Shown here in pieces: positions 36,101 to 47,919 of a DNA stretch of 64,000 bases. Source of the stretch: Mytilisepta virgata (Eukaryota; Mollusca; Bivalvia; Mytilida; Mytilidae); assembly GCA_028015205.1 (NCBI GenBank), contig CM051521.1, forward strand, positions 95,022,513 through 95,086,512, written 5' to 3'. A program made the translations under genes and the position numbers. Positions within the stretch are counted from its first letter, which is position 1. Every line of letters begins with the position of its first letter. Below the pieces are notes generated by a model that was not told the origin of the DNA, searched no databases, and saw only the letters and a program-made list of their open reading frames with translations.

Positions 36101-39100
36101 AAAAATGTGCAGTCTTTATGAAGGAGTTTTAGAAACACTTCTCTCACTTTTAGGGGGGAGTACACATATAACTGAATGATGTCCGATGATACACTTACAT
36201 TTAGATGTATATTGTTTTTATTCTGTCATTATAAATTATTATCTGTTGTCGAGAAAAAGCATGGAAATGAGATATTTCTGACCTATACATTGAAGGAAGG
36301 AATTTTTTGGAGCGTAATATAAGGAAAAAGACTTCATAAACACCGTATGGCAGAACACAATACAAACAATTATTGAAATTGAGGACAAGGGTACTAGGAT
36401 ATTGTATTATGCTACTACCAAACTATAACAAAAAACGAAAGAAAAACTTTTTGGCACCTTTTATTTGAGCAATAATTCAGTTTTATTATAAAAAAAATAG
36501 TGTTTCTATTGCTATTTGTCATCTCAAAAGTCGCAACGGTTTGTTATATCTCAGTCAAAATAATGCAAACAATTGCACACCTTAAGGCAAGATTAAATGG
36601 TACATATTTCTTTTTTAAAAAGAGGCAGTTTGGGCTACAATGACACACATTCGACAAGTTCCGATAAACCAAATTACAGAATAATTATATCCCCGAAAAA
36701 CGAAGTTGGGGGGGGGGGGGGGGGTATATAGGTTACAGTCTGTCTGTCCACCCGTCCGTCCGTCTGTCCGAAATGCAACTTCTTCTAAATTACTTGCATG
36801 ATTCTCATGAAACTTAATGGAGTGTTAGATCCCATTATGGAGATGTGCATATTGTCAGGATTTTTTGTTTGGGTGAGTACTTTGAAAAATATGATGATTT
36901 GAACTTCGTGTAGGCTTCAAAACAGACATGTTGCTGCGGGGGTAATGGTCTCTTTCAGGACAGTTCTAGTTTAATTTACCATGTATGCACATCTTGGAAA
37001 TCCTAGAGTCAACCACTGGAATAGTTTAGGCTGTGAACAACCAATAACCACTTCCGATAAGACAAAAGTACAATAAGGACAATGAAATTATGAACACATT
37101 GTATAATAAATGTTATATTATTTACCTCAGAAATTAACAAATTTTTAGCGATTTATGTCATAAATTTATATACCTGTGGCATATATAATGAAAACAATTC
37201 ATTTTAATCGCGAAAAAAATTCTTTATAAATCAGACAATGACAAACAGTGGTACCGTGGTGGGGATTAGAATATATATTTCTCACATAGAAACTGCCAAG
37301 GACAGCTGACCCTCCCCCCCCCCCCCCCAATTACTTTTAGTCTAGTTTGATAGACTAAAACTTTTAATGAAGGGTCTATGTTTAACGATAGTGGTAGTTT
37401 TGGTAAATGATATGAAAGGGTTATTGGTTACATATTTTGTAAATATAATTATCCGGGGAGACCTGCTCTTATAATGTCATTTCTGTCAGTGCAACTTAGA
37501 AGAATTAAACACAGCACCCAATGTAATTGAGGTCATTTTGGATTCTCTATCGATATCAAAGTAAAAAATTCGGTAGAACAAACAATTTATATCGCAAGGA
37601 TCATTCATAACAACTTTCAGTTCCATTGCACCTAAGTAAGAAAACCTAGTCGTTCTCATAAGGATCGTTTCTGATTTCATTTTGTGAGAATGAGAATGTT
37701 TTATTATTTCCCTCGTGGTACCATATTAATACACCTAAGTCATATAATCTGAAGGTCATCATGGATTTCGAAATTGACACTAAACAGCTAAAGGAAACAT
37801 CACTTGACTAGTACCGTGCAATTATAATGAACAGGGTCCCATTTTTTTATTCCCTTCCAGGGTGAAAATTTCAAGAATCAAATTTCAGCTTATGGATACC
37901 ATTTGCGAAAATTATTTCGGTTAACGATGTTAGTCTGGCTCGTTTTGACGAATTGTCCCGTATTAAACATGTGTTAAACATGTTAAAGGAAAGTAATTAC
38001 TGAGTAACACCCTTAGCATGTGAAGAACACCTCTGAAAAAGGGTAGGCTGAAATCACCCACTAACTGGATACAGATTAGTGATAACTTTGCTATATAATT
38101 TGTTTTAAGCATACAATATAAAGCCAATTGTTATGTATAAGTCCTACGTTAGCGGATTTACACCAGAGTAACAGCACGCGGTACTATACCTTGTGATGAT
38201 CATTCATTTTCATTGGTCAGGTAATATTGGAGATGAAGATATTTAAAATTGATTGAGGAGAGCACTTTTGGGTCCCGGCGGCCATATTAGTTATGGAGCG
38301 GCACTAAATAAAATGTATAATTATATAAGTTTTACAAATTTTTATAGCTACTTCTACTTATTAGATAATACGACTTTTAAGATACAAAATAATTATATTG
38401 GTACATTTAGGATGTGTGAATTTGTCTTTATCAACGTCAGAGATAACTGACATCAAGAACGCCATGAGAACGTGGTTTTTCGAGGAGAGAGAACCGTCAC
38501 ATGTTCAACATGTATATCAATGTATATCCATTTGTACAGATAGACCTATGTACAGATATTTTGTGTATTATGTATGTACACATTTTATTTATTGTCATGT
38601 TTAATACTAATAGATTTAAAAATTCTGTAAGTATTCGATTTTCTGTTGTATTCTATATGTATTACACACAAATATTAAAACAAGAGCTAAACTTCAGTAA
38701 ATTCATTATTGTTGTAACATGACGGGAAGAATAGTCACACTATATGCCCAACTGGAAATATCTTTAGAGTTCCGAAAAAACAAATTAGATAGAATGCAGA
38801 CAAAAATAAATATGGTCCGAAGTCTAAAATTCAAGATCGTTTAGCGGTATTTTGTTCAGCATTTCGTTTTTTATTTAAGAGAAGTTGAGGAAAATCGCAA
38901 GGGCTATCCTACAATCATAAATCCAGAGACAAAGACAAAACCAAGATGGGTAAGAAAGAAAACAGAAACATAACACACAAAAAAAAAAGAAAAGAAAATT
39001 TAACTGGGAGTGAATTGAGGTAGTTCGGATGTGTAATCAGTTCCTGTCTATTACAAGACACCCGCTATATGTGTGTTTAGTGAAAGAATATTCTTGATAC

Positions 39101-42100
39101 AGCTGCTATAAACTTCTCCACCGAAGAATTAATTTGACCATTTCTTCATCCTTAAAATGATACCTTTCTTTCAGAGCCATGTATGTCAGTGTTTGTTCCA
39201 GTTTAATTTGGATTATCGCATTATAACGTCGTGTGTTGGGAACTGTTCGAGAAATGATGTCTTTTGTTCGTCTGGTGATGGTTTGCTTTTATTTTCATTG
39301 AACGATAGTATGTCTTTCTTTGATTTTAAAAATACTTTTAATTTAGTTCCGATAACTTATATTATGCATGTGGAATAAAAGTCGAAGTTTTCAATTTGAT
39401 AAGCCCTCAGTGGATTCCCATAACGGACCCTTTATTAGCCCGAGCGGATATGCAAAACATCATGTTTAATCTCTCTCTCATATAGGTACGGAAAACTAAC
39501 ATAACCATCAAGTTCGCGTTACCCTGTACAAGATGACTTCACTACGACGTGTACATAATACGTCGGACGTTGCACGGAGTAACTTGATATCGGACCCTGT
39601 CGATAAAATATGGATAGCTTACTTCCGGTCATTTCAAATTAATATGCAAAAACTGTTGTATTTAACATTTGTCTAATGCTAAATAAAATGTAAAGGATAA
39701 TACACTTTATGGATTAATAAATGATCTAATCCATGCCGGACAGTTTATCATTCTGAGACTCCATTTATGATATCAGGGTTGTATCAACCCTTTTATAATA
39801 TACTGCTTAAGTACGTATGTCGGAACGCACCCGGTCTGACCCGACAACAATATTAAAACCAAAATTAAACGCGTGCAGAAATGACGATGATATATATAAC
39901 AGCAAATTACTAACTACAATGTATAGGATTAAATAATTAATCGACGACGATATTGTTTACATCAATAGGTATGGAATTTCCCAATACATTTGAATCTCCA
40001 AATAGTATTAGAAATGCCCAACAATGCCTGTCTTCTGCTACACCACCAATCCGAAACTGTAAAGACAAGGTGAAAGTCAGATGTCTTGAAAACAAAATTG
40101 GTGAGTTGCAATTTTTTTTATTTCAAAAATGTTCCTGGACTGTCAAAAAGTTTACATAATTTGGGATTTGGTATTAATGAAAAAGAAATATTGAATGGAA
40201 TACACACTCAATCGTTGATTTTATAAGTTTTGCATAGATATCAAGCAAAATAACGCGCTTAAACGCTAATCTAGAGGTCTTCTTGAATTTCTGATGATTT
40301 TGAGTACGAGATTTTTTAGGTGTTGGAAGCCTCATTATATTGAAGTAGAAGAACAATGAAAGTTAATATACTTGTCCGTCCGAAGTATGGGTTTTCTGTT
40401 ATTTATTCATATCCTTTCTAACATAATATGTATTACTGATATTGAGACATTTAGTAGTATAGCGAAGAACGATACAATTTTTCATTGACAAACTAATCAA
40501 CGGAAGAAAAGGACATACTAACTTTACCAGTTCTAGTATTCTATATTTGTTTCTTCTCATCCTTGTTTATTTTTAAATTCAAATGACTATAATTGATTGA
40601 CCCATCGGGTAGTGTAAAATATGATATTATGGCATTTGTTTTGCCCATTAATATAGAAATTCTATTAATTTCAGAATCTTTAATGAAGATATATAGTTTA
40701 TGAAACCATAGTTATGAAATTTTGTACGATATCTTTTACATGTACATGTTATACATCTTGTAGGCTTTTTACTTGACGTTTGTCATTTAGTGAAGGGTAA
40801 ACTTCATTAAATTAAAACACAGAATAGGAGTTGAAGCTATATGTTTAGCATTGATTAGCAGTTGACCATTAAAAGATACTTATCTTAACAAAGTATGTTT
40901 CAAATTTTAACAAGATATATTGAGCACATCGAAGTCTACACGATTTTTAATTTACCCAAAAATTGTTAATTTTGTGATTTTTCGTGCACATTTGATTTTT
41001 TTTACGGACAAGGCGACATAACTCCAGAACAACATCTGACTTTAATACGGTAACAGTATAGACATGATAGAGGAGCCTAAGGAAATTTCAGTCTAGTGAG
41101 TCTTTTAAGCAACTTCAAACTTTGATCACCGATACAAAGAACTTGGCAATATTTTGTAACCATTTTTCACCATTTTAGTAAGGATGATTTAAGTTTTTTA
41201 GAATAATTATGAATATTTACCCTGGAAACAATAAGAAAAATGTGTTCATGTACTTATTAATAAAGTTTCATTTTTTTAAGTAGAAAGGCTACATCTTGTT
41301 GAACCATACATTTTATATTTAGTACCTAACAAGACATACAGTTGGAAAGACGCCACCTTAACATGCTTTCAAAGAGAAATGACCCTACCTGCTTTTTCGA
41401 AAAACGATGTGTCTGGTGTATGGTTTAATTACTTTAGAACCATATACCTAAAATCTCACCCAAATGAAGAAACTCATTGTAAGTATGAGATTATGACGCA
41501 GTTCATAGGTGATGCTTATAAAGTATTGAATCGAAAAGTTGTATATATGCAAATAGAATTGCTTGTTATGAAAATAAGATAATATCAAATAGGTATATGC
41601 GTGTAAACAGTTGAATATTTATACAATAGTTGCTTATATAGAGGGCATTATCATGATATAGTGACTGCCCAAGGCAATATCTGTCCCGAGTGCAGTCATT
41701 TTATCATGATAATGCCCTCTATATAAGCAACTATTGTGTTTATTTCATTGAAGAATATAAATTTGCTGGGTACGGGTTCCTAGCATGTACATGTATTACA
41801 TGATGACCTCTGGGTGTTTGTTTATGTTTCTGTCATTACTTTTGGTGCTATGCTGGTATATTGTACATTCATGGAAGTTCCTCATATATATTCTTTTTTC
41901 TACTTCAAACATTACTGACAATAATTTATTATTCGAAATATTCATACCTACAAAGTATATAAAAAAGGCACCATGTTATATAATATTACAACAATACAAT
42001 TTGAGCAAGTATTGTTTTTATTTCATTGAAACCAAAATTTCATCACGTTTGCATTTTAAAAAGGTGACGTAACTCTAAATTGCAATCAGGCATTACCGTG

Positions 42101-45100
42101 TGGTAATGCCACGGGCATTATCATGATAATGACTGCTTGGCATTTTAACGTAGATTAATAAATACCACATGACCATGTTTTAAGCAATAAAAACAAATAA
42201 ATTTTCTCTGATATGAAATAAATACACATCGAATTGCTAGTTATGAAGATCAGATAATATGAAATGATAGAGTAGAAGTCAATATATAGCATTGTTTTTA
42301 TATATATGTTCTACTTCTGATTTTTTACATGTTTAGGTCACAAAGGCATGTTCGTTAGTGATTTCAAAATCGGTTTTGTTTCGAGCTTTGTCCTACTCCT
42401 AGTCTTGATACCTTTACTGATTTTTGAAACTCATGGTAGTTGATTAATGCATAGCTTAAAATCATTCTTATTCCATTTCAATATTTATTTCTAGTTAAAC
42501 GGTAACCTTTTTTCCGTGGAAGAAGTATATTTTTGTAGATAGCAGTTTTAAAATAATTCAAATTGTTACTTTAATACTTGTCAATGACATTCTATCAGTA
42601 TTGTGTAGTACATTCAAATAAAAACTTTATTAACTTCGAAACTTTATCAACATACGAAGTCATCATCTCCAGAAAAATGATATAAGCAAGGATACATCAA
42701 AATTTCGATAATTTTATTAAAATAATTATTTAAAGATTCGAAAAAATGTAATGGTCATTAAATTGAAGAAATGCAATGATTTTTCCTTGTTCTCCCCTAA
42801 AAGGTTGCTGTTTTGTAATTACAGACAGAAACAGCACAAGGTGTATTGTGTTAGAATCTGTCCGAGAACTGAATACGATGATCTTTAAAATTGTCTACTG
42901 TTCCGAGAACAATACGTTTGCATGTGCAAGTGATATACAGGAAGGTATATTTCTTTGATTATTAAGCTAAATTTTAATCATAAACTTTTAGAATTCTTAA
43001 AAAACATGGAATATGAAATTTTTGGCTTATGGAACACAACAGTTCCCCACGCTATGTTTGCATTTTTATCGTTTTTGACGGCAATAATGTGGACGGGGAG
43101 ATAGCTGAAATTTTTTTTCAGTGGCTTCAAGACTTTAAGTTCCATTATACATAAATATTTCATAATTAACCCGGAATCAGAAAAGATAAATTTATGTAGT
43201 GTGAGTAACAAAATCAACCTGTTTTAATTAATGTTTCGTATTGTATTAACTTCAGTTCCAAACCCAACGAGAAATTATGAGCAAATTCTTTCCAAGGAAA
43301 TTATGAATTCCAACAAATACTACATTTAAAATTGTAGATAATTCTAATTTCTCCAAATGGGATCAAAAAGAAGAGGAACCTATCACAAATAATTGTATGT
43401 ATACCTTCTTATTTTAAATCTTTTTTCCTTAAGAATATTGTTTTAATTTAGTTTTTAAAAAGACTTTTAACTTCATAGAGGCATTATAATCTAGATTTGT
43501 TTATTCTATTTTATTTTTTTTCTTGTACCAATTCAATGTAATTTGAAGTAGATTAACCTCTTTATCATGTTTCCTATCGTATACATTAATGCATAATATC
43601 GTCAAGCTATGCCCTTAGATTATTTTTGGTTTGGCTACATTATTTGCTTATATGGCACTGGAGTCGCTTTTATAATATGTTGTATCATTGTTTCAACTGT
43701 CATTATTTTTGCTCTACGTTGAGCATCACTTGTCTTCAATTGAATTTTTAGTAATACATATATCACGATAAGACTTCTGTGGGTAAATTCAGTTCCAAAT
43801 AATTATTTCAATACCAGCTTGAAATTGACACTTTTAAGTTTACTTATTGCCAGAGATGGATAGAAGCCTGAAATCAATAAGTATAACATTGCCTATATAT
43901 TCATGGTTTTTTGACACATTTATTGTCATTTCGTATTGTTGCGGATGTACAGTTTTTAACACTGTTAGCGTTCTAGATTTTTGGACGCCCCCTAATGTTA
44001 AAATGCGAAGTTGAAACTGACAAAGCAAGACAATTAAATACCCATTATAATAATAATAATAATGTATTTGTACTAAGTTTTTATATTACTAAGTCTGCTT
44101 TTTTTAAGTTGAAGAGTGATCCAAAGGTAAATAATTTCGAACGTTTGAATTAAACGTAAAGTGAAAATGCAATTACAAACGACAGATATCCAAAATCAAC
44201 AACACAGGATTGAACAATTTGGGGGGGGGGGGGGGGGGGGCAATAAGTTAATCTTCAGAAAGGAATGGTTCCGCTCGAATTCTCCTGTTTAAAAACTTAG
44301 TATTGAGTTTTTTTTTAATAGCTGAATTTTCCAGCGGTTACATACTTGAAATATCGACAAAGTCTGTTGAAGATACTAATAACAAATGTAAGTAATGCAT
44401 TACCTGTTTGATATATACATGTATATATTTATTGTAATTTCGGTATTATAATTTCACTTTACTTCTTACAATGTAATTGGTAAACACAAATATATCCACC
44501 AAAGATATAGACACACTCTATGAAAAAGTCGAACTGCACGGCTTAATTGACATTACCTTACATTTCTAAACTGAAAATTTTATAAGACATTGACGTAGAA
44601 CATGTAGAAATGCGCCATATACTACGACACATATGAATTCTGGGTAAAAGTCGGTTAAAGGTTTATTTTAGTTCTGTGTATGTAGCCTGCGTTCATTTTG
44701 ATCACTATTTTAGCGGCTGAGTAATTTTTTATTCCAACCTTTTCTTTAAAAAAAAATTTTTTTTTTCAGATTTTACAGACATTCACATAGTAAACCTAAC
44801 TCTGCTTTTGAGCATTTCATTTGTAATTATATCAGCAGCTTTATGGTAAGATAAATTAATGTATTTACATCTTCAAAAATATTAGCACCCTTTTATATCA
44901 TTTATCATTGAATATCTTGGAAACCATTGAGATACACGCCCCTAAACTAAATGCATATTTGTTACATGTATACACCAGACTGGGTATTATTCCCAAGATG
45001 TCCTGCCAAGATAATATGTTTTTAATCCAAACCCTAAACGATATACATGTACTTTTATTTTACCACTGATAACAGATGATTGAAATGATTAATATATATA

Positions 45101-45971
45101 TATCCTAGATATCCTAATTTTGTATATAACCCTCCCAGCCATTATATATCTGTTCAATATAGAGTTGATAAAAGGGTATGTAGACATCATATCGGTCATT
45201 TGGGACACTTGGTGAGACTTCACTGTTCTAATTATTTCTCGTTATGTCTTTATGTCCTACTGCAATTCCAATAATGAACCAAAAAAACAAGAATGCACTA
45301 AATGAGGAAAGTCAATTTCAAAAATAAAAATTCAGAAATGTATTTAGAGAAGAAATGGGAATAGATCAATTATATGTGAAAAAAAACTGGAAAAAGCTTT
45401 AACGTCATTTTTAAATTAAATTGGTCAATGAGCTTTCTCGTGTAATTACCAGTGCCGAGGCACTGTATACATATACATTGTATTTATTCAACAAATCACG
45501 TCTACCAAAAAGTGCTCAAGGTCCAAATGTTGAAAGTCGATACAGCAACCCAACATTTTGAAGCGTACAGTATATTTAAATCAAAACTGGTAACCAAAAC
45601 ATATCAAACCAGTCTGATCTACATTTTGAAGCTGTTGTTATATTCGAGACTTCCGCCATTGCTGATTATATATTTGATCATCCCCCATTAAAGTTGATAA
45701 CACCAGAAAAAGGAAGTCGTAATGAGATTTCTACAGAAATCTTCAGGTCGAGATAGGCGTAGGAAATACATGTAGTATACGTTTAAAAAATGTCTCATTT
45801 ATTATTATTTTATTGCTTTAAAAATGTAAGATTTTTCTTTGAAGGAAAATATACAGAATACTAAGTGCTCGCACAAGCAGAAACATTACCCCCGAAAACT
45901 TACCAGAAAACCATATGGCCACTACTCATAATGACATGCTTACAGCGCATTACAGTGTTATAGAAGATTAA
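33127..45971 (+). CDS. Type I membrane receptor with repeated split C-type-lectin-like modules
   Basis: Eight exons (33127-33199, 35893-36038, 39175-39274, 41323-41478, 42825-42944, 44322-44387, 44770-44845, 45845-45971) all have GT-AG borders and join in phase to 287 residues. Order: signal peptide (1-18); module 1 (26-106); module 2 (108-198); a stalk (200-221); membrane helix (about 226-245); cytoplasmic tail (247-287) with YRIL and YSVI. Each module has an N half with W-x2-A-x3-C and a later Val-Trp, and a C half ending in a cysteine pair. This recalls C-type lectin domains, but calcium and sugar-binding motifs (EPN/QPD, WND) are absent, so ligand binding of lectin type is not supported. 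Role as an immune or adhesion receptor is inference. An optional extra exon (39969-40100) also keeps frame. A second copy begins in unit 2. Confidence 0.6.
33333..35133 (+). mobile_element. AGCTCACC-family element in receptor intron 1
   Basis: TTTTTAGCTCAACTGGCCGG to GGTGATCGATACAGGCTCCT...CTAGTTA, with ten or so diverged sub-repeats ('AATGGTCCTTAGATGGTCCTC' type). An equivalent copy lies in unit 2 at 61127-62938, so it predates the duplication. Confidence 0.8.
35374..35747 (+). mobile_element. Short AGCTCACC-family element in receptor intron 1
   Basis: TTTTAAGCTCACCTGGCCATGTGAGC to AGGTGAGCTATACAGGCTC...CCTCTTGG, only about 370 bp. The unit-2 partner (63177-63720) has one more sub-repeat of about 170 bp. 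Confidence 0.75.
35893..36038 (+). CDS. Receptor exon 2: module 1, N half
   Basis: Acceptor AACACTTTCCAG, phase 1; contains WQEANRTC and PVWLESK. Donor ATT|GTATAT, phase 0. Present in unit 2 from 63873. Confidence 0.65.
36691..37000 (+). repeat. Dispersed repeat with poly-G and (CCGT)n
   Basis: CCCCGAAAAACGAAGTTGGGG, a 17-G run, then TATATAGGTTACAGTCTGTC and CCGTCCGTCCGTCTGTCCG, followed by 'AAATGCAACTTCTTC'. It lies in receptor intron 2. No coding frame. Confidence 0.5.
39175..39274 (+). CDS. Receptor exon 3: module 1, C half
   Basis: Acceptor CTTTCTTTCAG; phase 0 start matches exon 2. Encodes SHVCQCLFQF and NCSRNDVFCSS; donor TCTG|GTGATG gives phase 1. The frame stays open to 39378, so the exact donor is less certain. 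Confidence 0.5.
39486..39660 (+). pseudogene. Decayed receptor module exon (N half)
   Basis: In one frame KTNITIKFALPC aligns with the K-T-x-S-W-K-D-A-x-L-T-C part of exon 41323. After a one-base shift, MTSLRRV... and KIWIAYFRSFQ align with MTLPAF... and GVWFNYFRTIY. The key Trp is lost, a stop interrupts, and no phase-1 donor remains, so it is probably not used. Confidence 0.5.
39969..40100 (+). CDS. Receptor optional exon: C half of a further module
   Basis: AG at 39967-39968 and a strong donor (ATTG|GTGAGT), phase 1 at both ends, 132 nt. Encodes QQCLSS...NCKDKVKVRCLENK, which aligns with the C half of the 42825 exon. Its partner N half (39486-39660) is broken; the exon can be included or skipped without frame change. 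Confidence 0.5.
41323..41478 (+). CDS. Receptor exon 4: module 2, N half
   Basis: Acceptor TTATATTTAG, donor CATT|GTAAGT, phase 1 at both ends. Contains WKDATLTC and GVWFNYFRTIY, aligning with exon 2. Confidence 0.65.
41623..41737. mobile_element. 115-bp hairpin MITE in a receptor intron
   Basis: Perfect 36-bp arms: ACAATAGTTGCTTATATAGA... at 41623-41658 and its reverse complement at 41702-41737, loop of 43 bp. A related GGGCATTATCATGATAATGA hairpin lies at 42114-42140, next to GGCATTACC...GGTAATGCC (42088-42109). Confidence 0.85.
42825..42944 (+). CDS. Receptor exon 5: module 2, C half
   Basis: Acceptor TTTGTAATTACAG, donor GAAG|GTATAT, phase 1 at both ends. Encodes STRCIVLES and YCSENNTFACA. 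Confidence 0.6.
43256..43394 (+). pseudogene. Decayed receptor module exon, frame-damaged
   Basis: Good borders (TATTAACTTCAG and AATT|GTATGT), both phase 1, but 139 nt does not keep frame and a stop follows NSNKYYI. The other frame continues TFKIVDNSNF...KWDQKEEE, so a one-base indel is likely. Skipping it leaves exons 5 and 6 in frame. Confidence 0.45.
44322..44387 (+). CDS. Receptor exon 6: stalk
   Basis: Acceptor TTTTTTTAATAG, donor AAAT|GTAAGT, phase 1 at both ends, 22 residues rich in Ser, Thr, Asp and Asn; no cysteine. Confidence 0.6.
44770..44845 (+). CDS. Receptor exon 7: transmembrane helix
   Basis: Acceptor with a long T tract (TTTTTTTTCAG), donor TTATG|GTAAGA. Encodes HIVNLTLLLSISFVIISAAL, one membrane helix. 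Confidence 0.7.
45845..45971 (+). CDS. Receptor exon 8: cytoplasmic tail
   Basis: Acceptor TTTTTCTTTGAAG; the split Trp codon is completed, then KIYRILSARTSR (basic stop-transfer), and the end AHYSVIED and TAA. YRIL and YSVI fit Tyr-x-x-hydrophobic sorting or SH2/phosphatase docking motifs; their spacing (over 25 residues) does not fit an ITAM. Confidence 0.65.
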
Positions 45972-45984
45972 GATACAGAAATCT

Positions 45985-47330
45985 AAGAAACCACATACCA
46001 TAGGTCATAAAAAAAACTTTCACGACTTAGTGCATCTAATCAACGAAGTTCATACATAGATATATTTAAAAGAAAAAAAAAAGAAAAGCGGACCTTTGAA
46101 TTATAGCTACATTTTAATGAAAGGATATATGTTTTTTCCTTTTTGTTTACTTGTTCACTTGTTTTGTATATAAATTGTGCCATTATATCAGCTTAAGCAA
46201 TGACATTATAATGTTAACCATAGTAATAACTATATCTTAGTATTATAGCCTGCGACTATGGTTCGTTTGAACAAAATGACCTTGATTAAAATAAAGACGA
46301 AAATGTAGTTTAATAAGGAAAAAAAGATAGGGAAGCAATACCTTTCACTAAATTACTATCATCATATGTAACATGTTAATGAAATCACACCAGTTTGCAT
46401 AAAATTTCTAAACTAAAACATTCAAAGGATAAAATATTACATTAAAACTCCTATATTCGACACCATTATCCAATTAATATTCTATCTGTTTTAAAATAAG
46501 GCTTGTTTGGTGGGGTTTGATTTAGGAACTTTTTAGGAACAGGTCGAACTCGCGCAATGAAACCGGAATGAAATGGTTAAATGCCATTTCAATGTGAATT
46601 TTGATTCATACCATTCAGGCTACTTATTTACATCAACATTTTGTATGCGATATTTTATTCACTACAATTAGGCTTAAAGAAACTACATACCATAAGTCAG
46701 AAAAAAACTTTCATGACTTACTGCATCTTATCAATAACGTTCCTACATGGATATATCATTTTTTTTAAAGAAAGAAAGAAAAACGGACTTCCGAGTCAGT
46801 TATTTCAATTATACATGTATCTACATTTTTATGAAACAATATATGTTTTGTCCTCTTTGTTTACTTGTTAACTTCTTTTGTATATAAATGGTGTCATTAT
46901 ATGAGCTAAAGTAATGGCAATATAATGTTATTAATAGTACTTACTTTATCCAAAGTAGTAACCTGCACTACGGTTCGTGTGAACAAAATAATTCTGATTA
47001 AAAAAATACACTTTAAGAAGGAAAAAAACATGGGAAGCATTAATCTTTCACTAAATTTCTCTCATCATGTGTAATATGTGAATCACACCCGTTTATACAA
47101 AATTTCTAAAATAGGACATTCAAGGATAAAATATTACTTTTACACATTTATATTCTATACTTTTAGCCAATTAAGATTTAAAAATAAGCTTGTTTAATGG
47201 TATTTGTTTAAGGAACTTTGCAAAAGTCGAACTCGTGCAATGAAACCGGAATACATGCCTCATTGGTAAAATGCCATTTCAATGCGAATTTTGATTTCCG
47301 TATGCGATATTTTATTCACTACAACTAGGC
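45985..47330. repeat. Tandem duplication of about 693 bp after the receptor stop
   Basis: Copy A starts AGAAACCACATACCATAGGT (45985) and copy B AGAAACTACATACCATAAGT (46678). Both run to 'TATGCGATATTTTATTCACT'. Copy A begins 14 bases after the stop codon, so it forms the 3' UTR; AATAAA occurs at 46290-46295. Confidence 0.75.
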
Positions 47331-47919
47331 GTAACGATATCCTGTTTCGATTCAAATTACATTATAGTCAAATATAATAAATTTATATAAGGAAATATTT
47401 TGTCTTGTTCCTGTGTATTTGAAATAAAATAACAGACAGAACGTATGCAAATGGATGAATTTGACTGCTTGTGTTTTGAAATATTTCTGTACGTGTCCAT
47501 ATTTTAATAATGAAAATTAACCAGGCTATGACAACCTTATTTGGTAAAAAACTGAGCACTGATATTGTGTTTTGTAAACCAGTACCCTTCAACTTCATGT
47601 ATATTCGGTTGAAAATTATTCAGGCTTTCCATTATTGTTCCATAATTTGGATCATTTCTTTCATGACGTCCTGGAGAGATACAAATTGACAGCAAGGCGA
47701 CATATTTTGTGTTAATATTTTATCTTGATTTCGTCAGAAAATTAAAGAGACTTTGAGAATCAAGACTCGCAAGATTAAATGAGACAGACATTGCCGTTTA
47801 AGATCATCTTTACTAGCTTTGGTGTAGTTATTAAAATAAAAGTATAGCAAAAACACAAAATAAAGCTAGCATAAAGATTTTAAAATCACAAAAATAATAC
47901 ATTAATAATGCATTCCATA

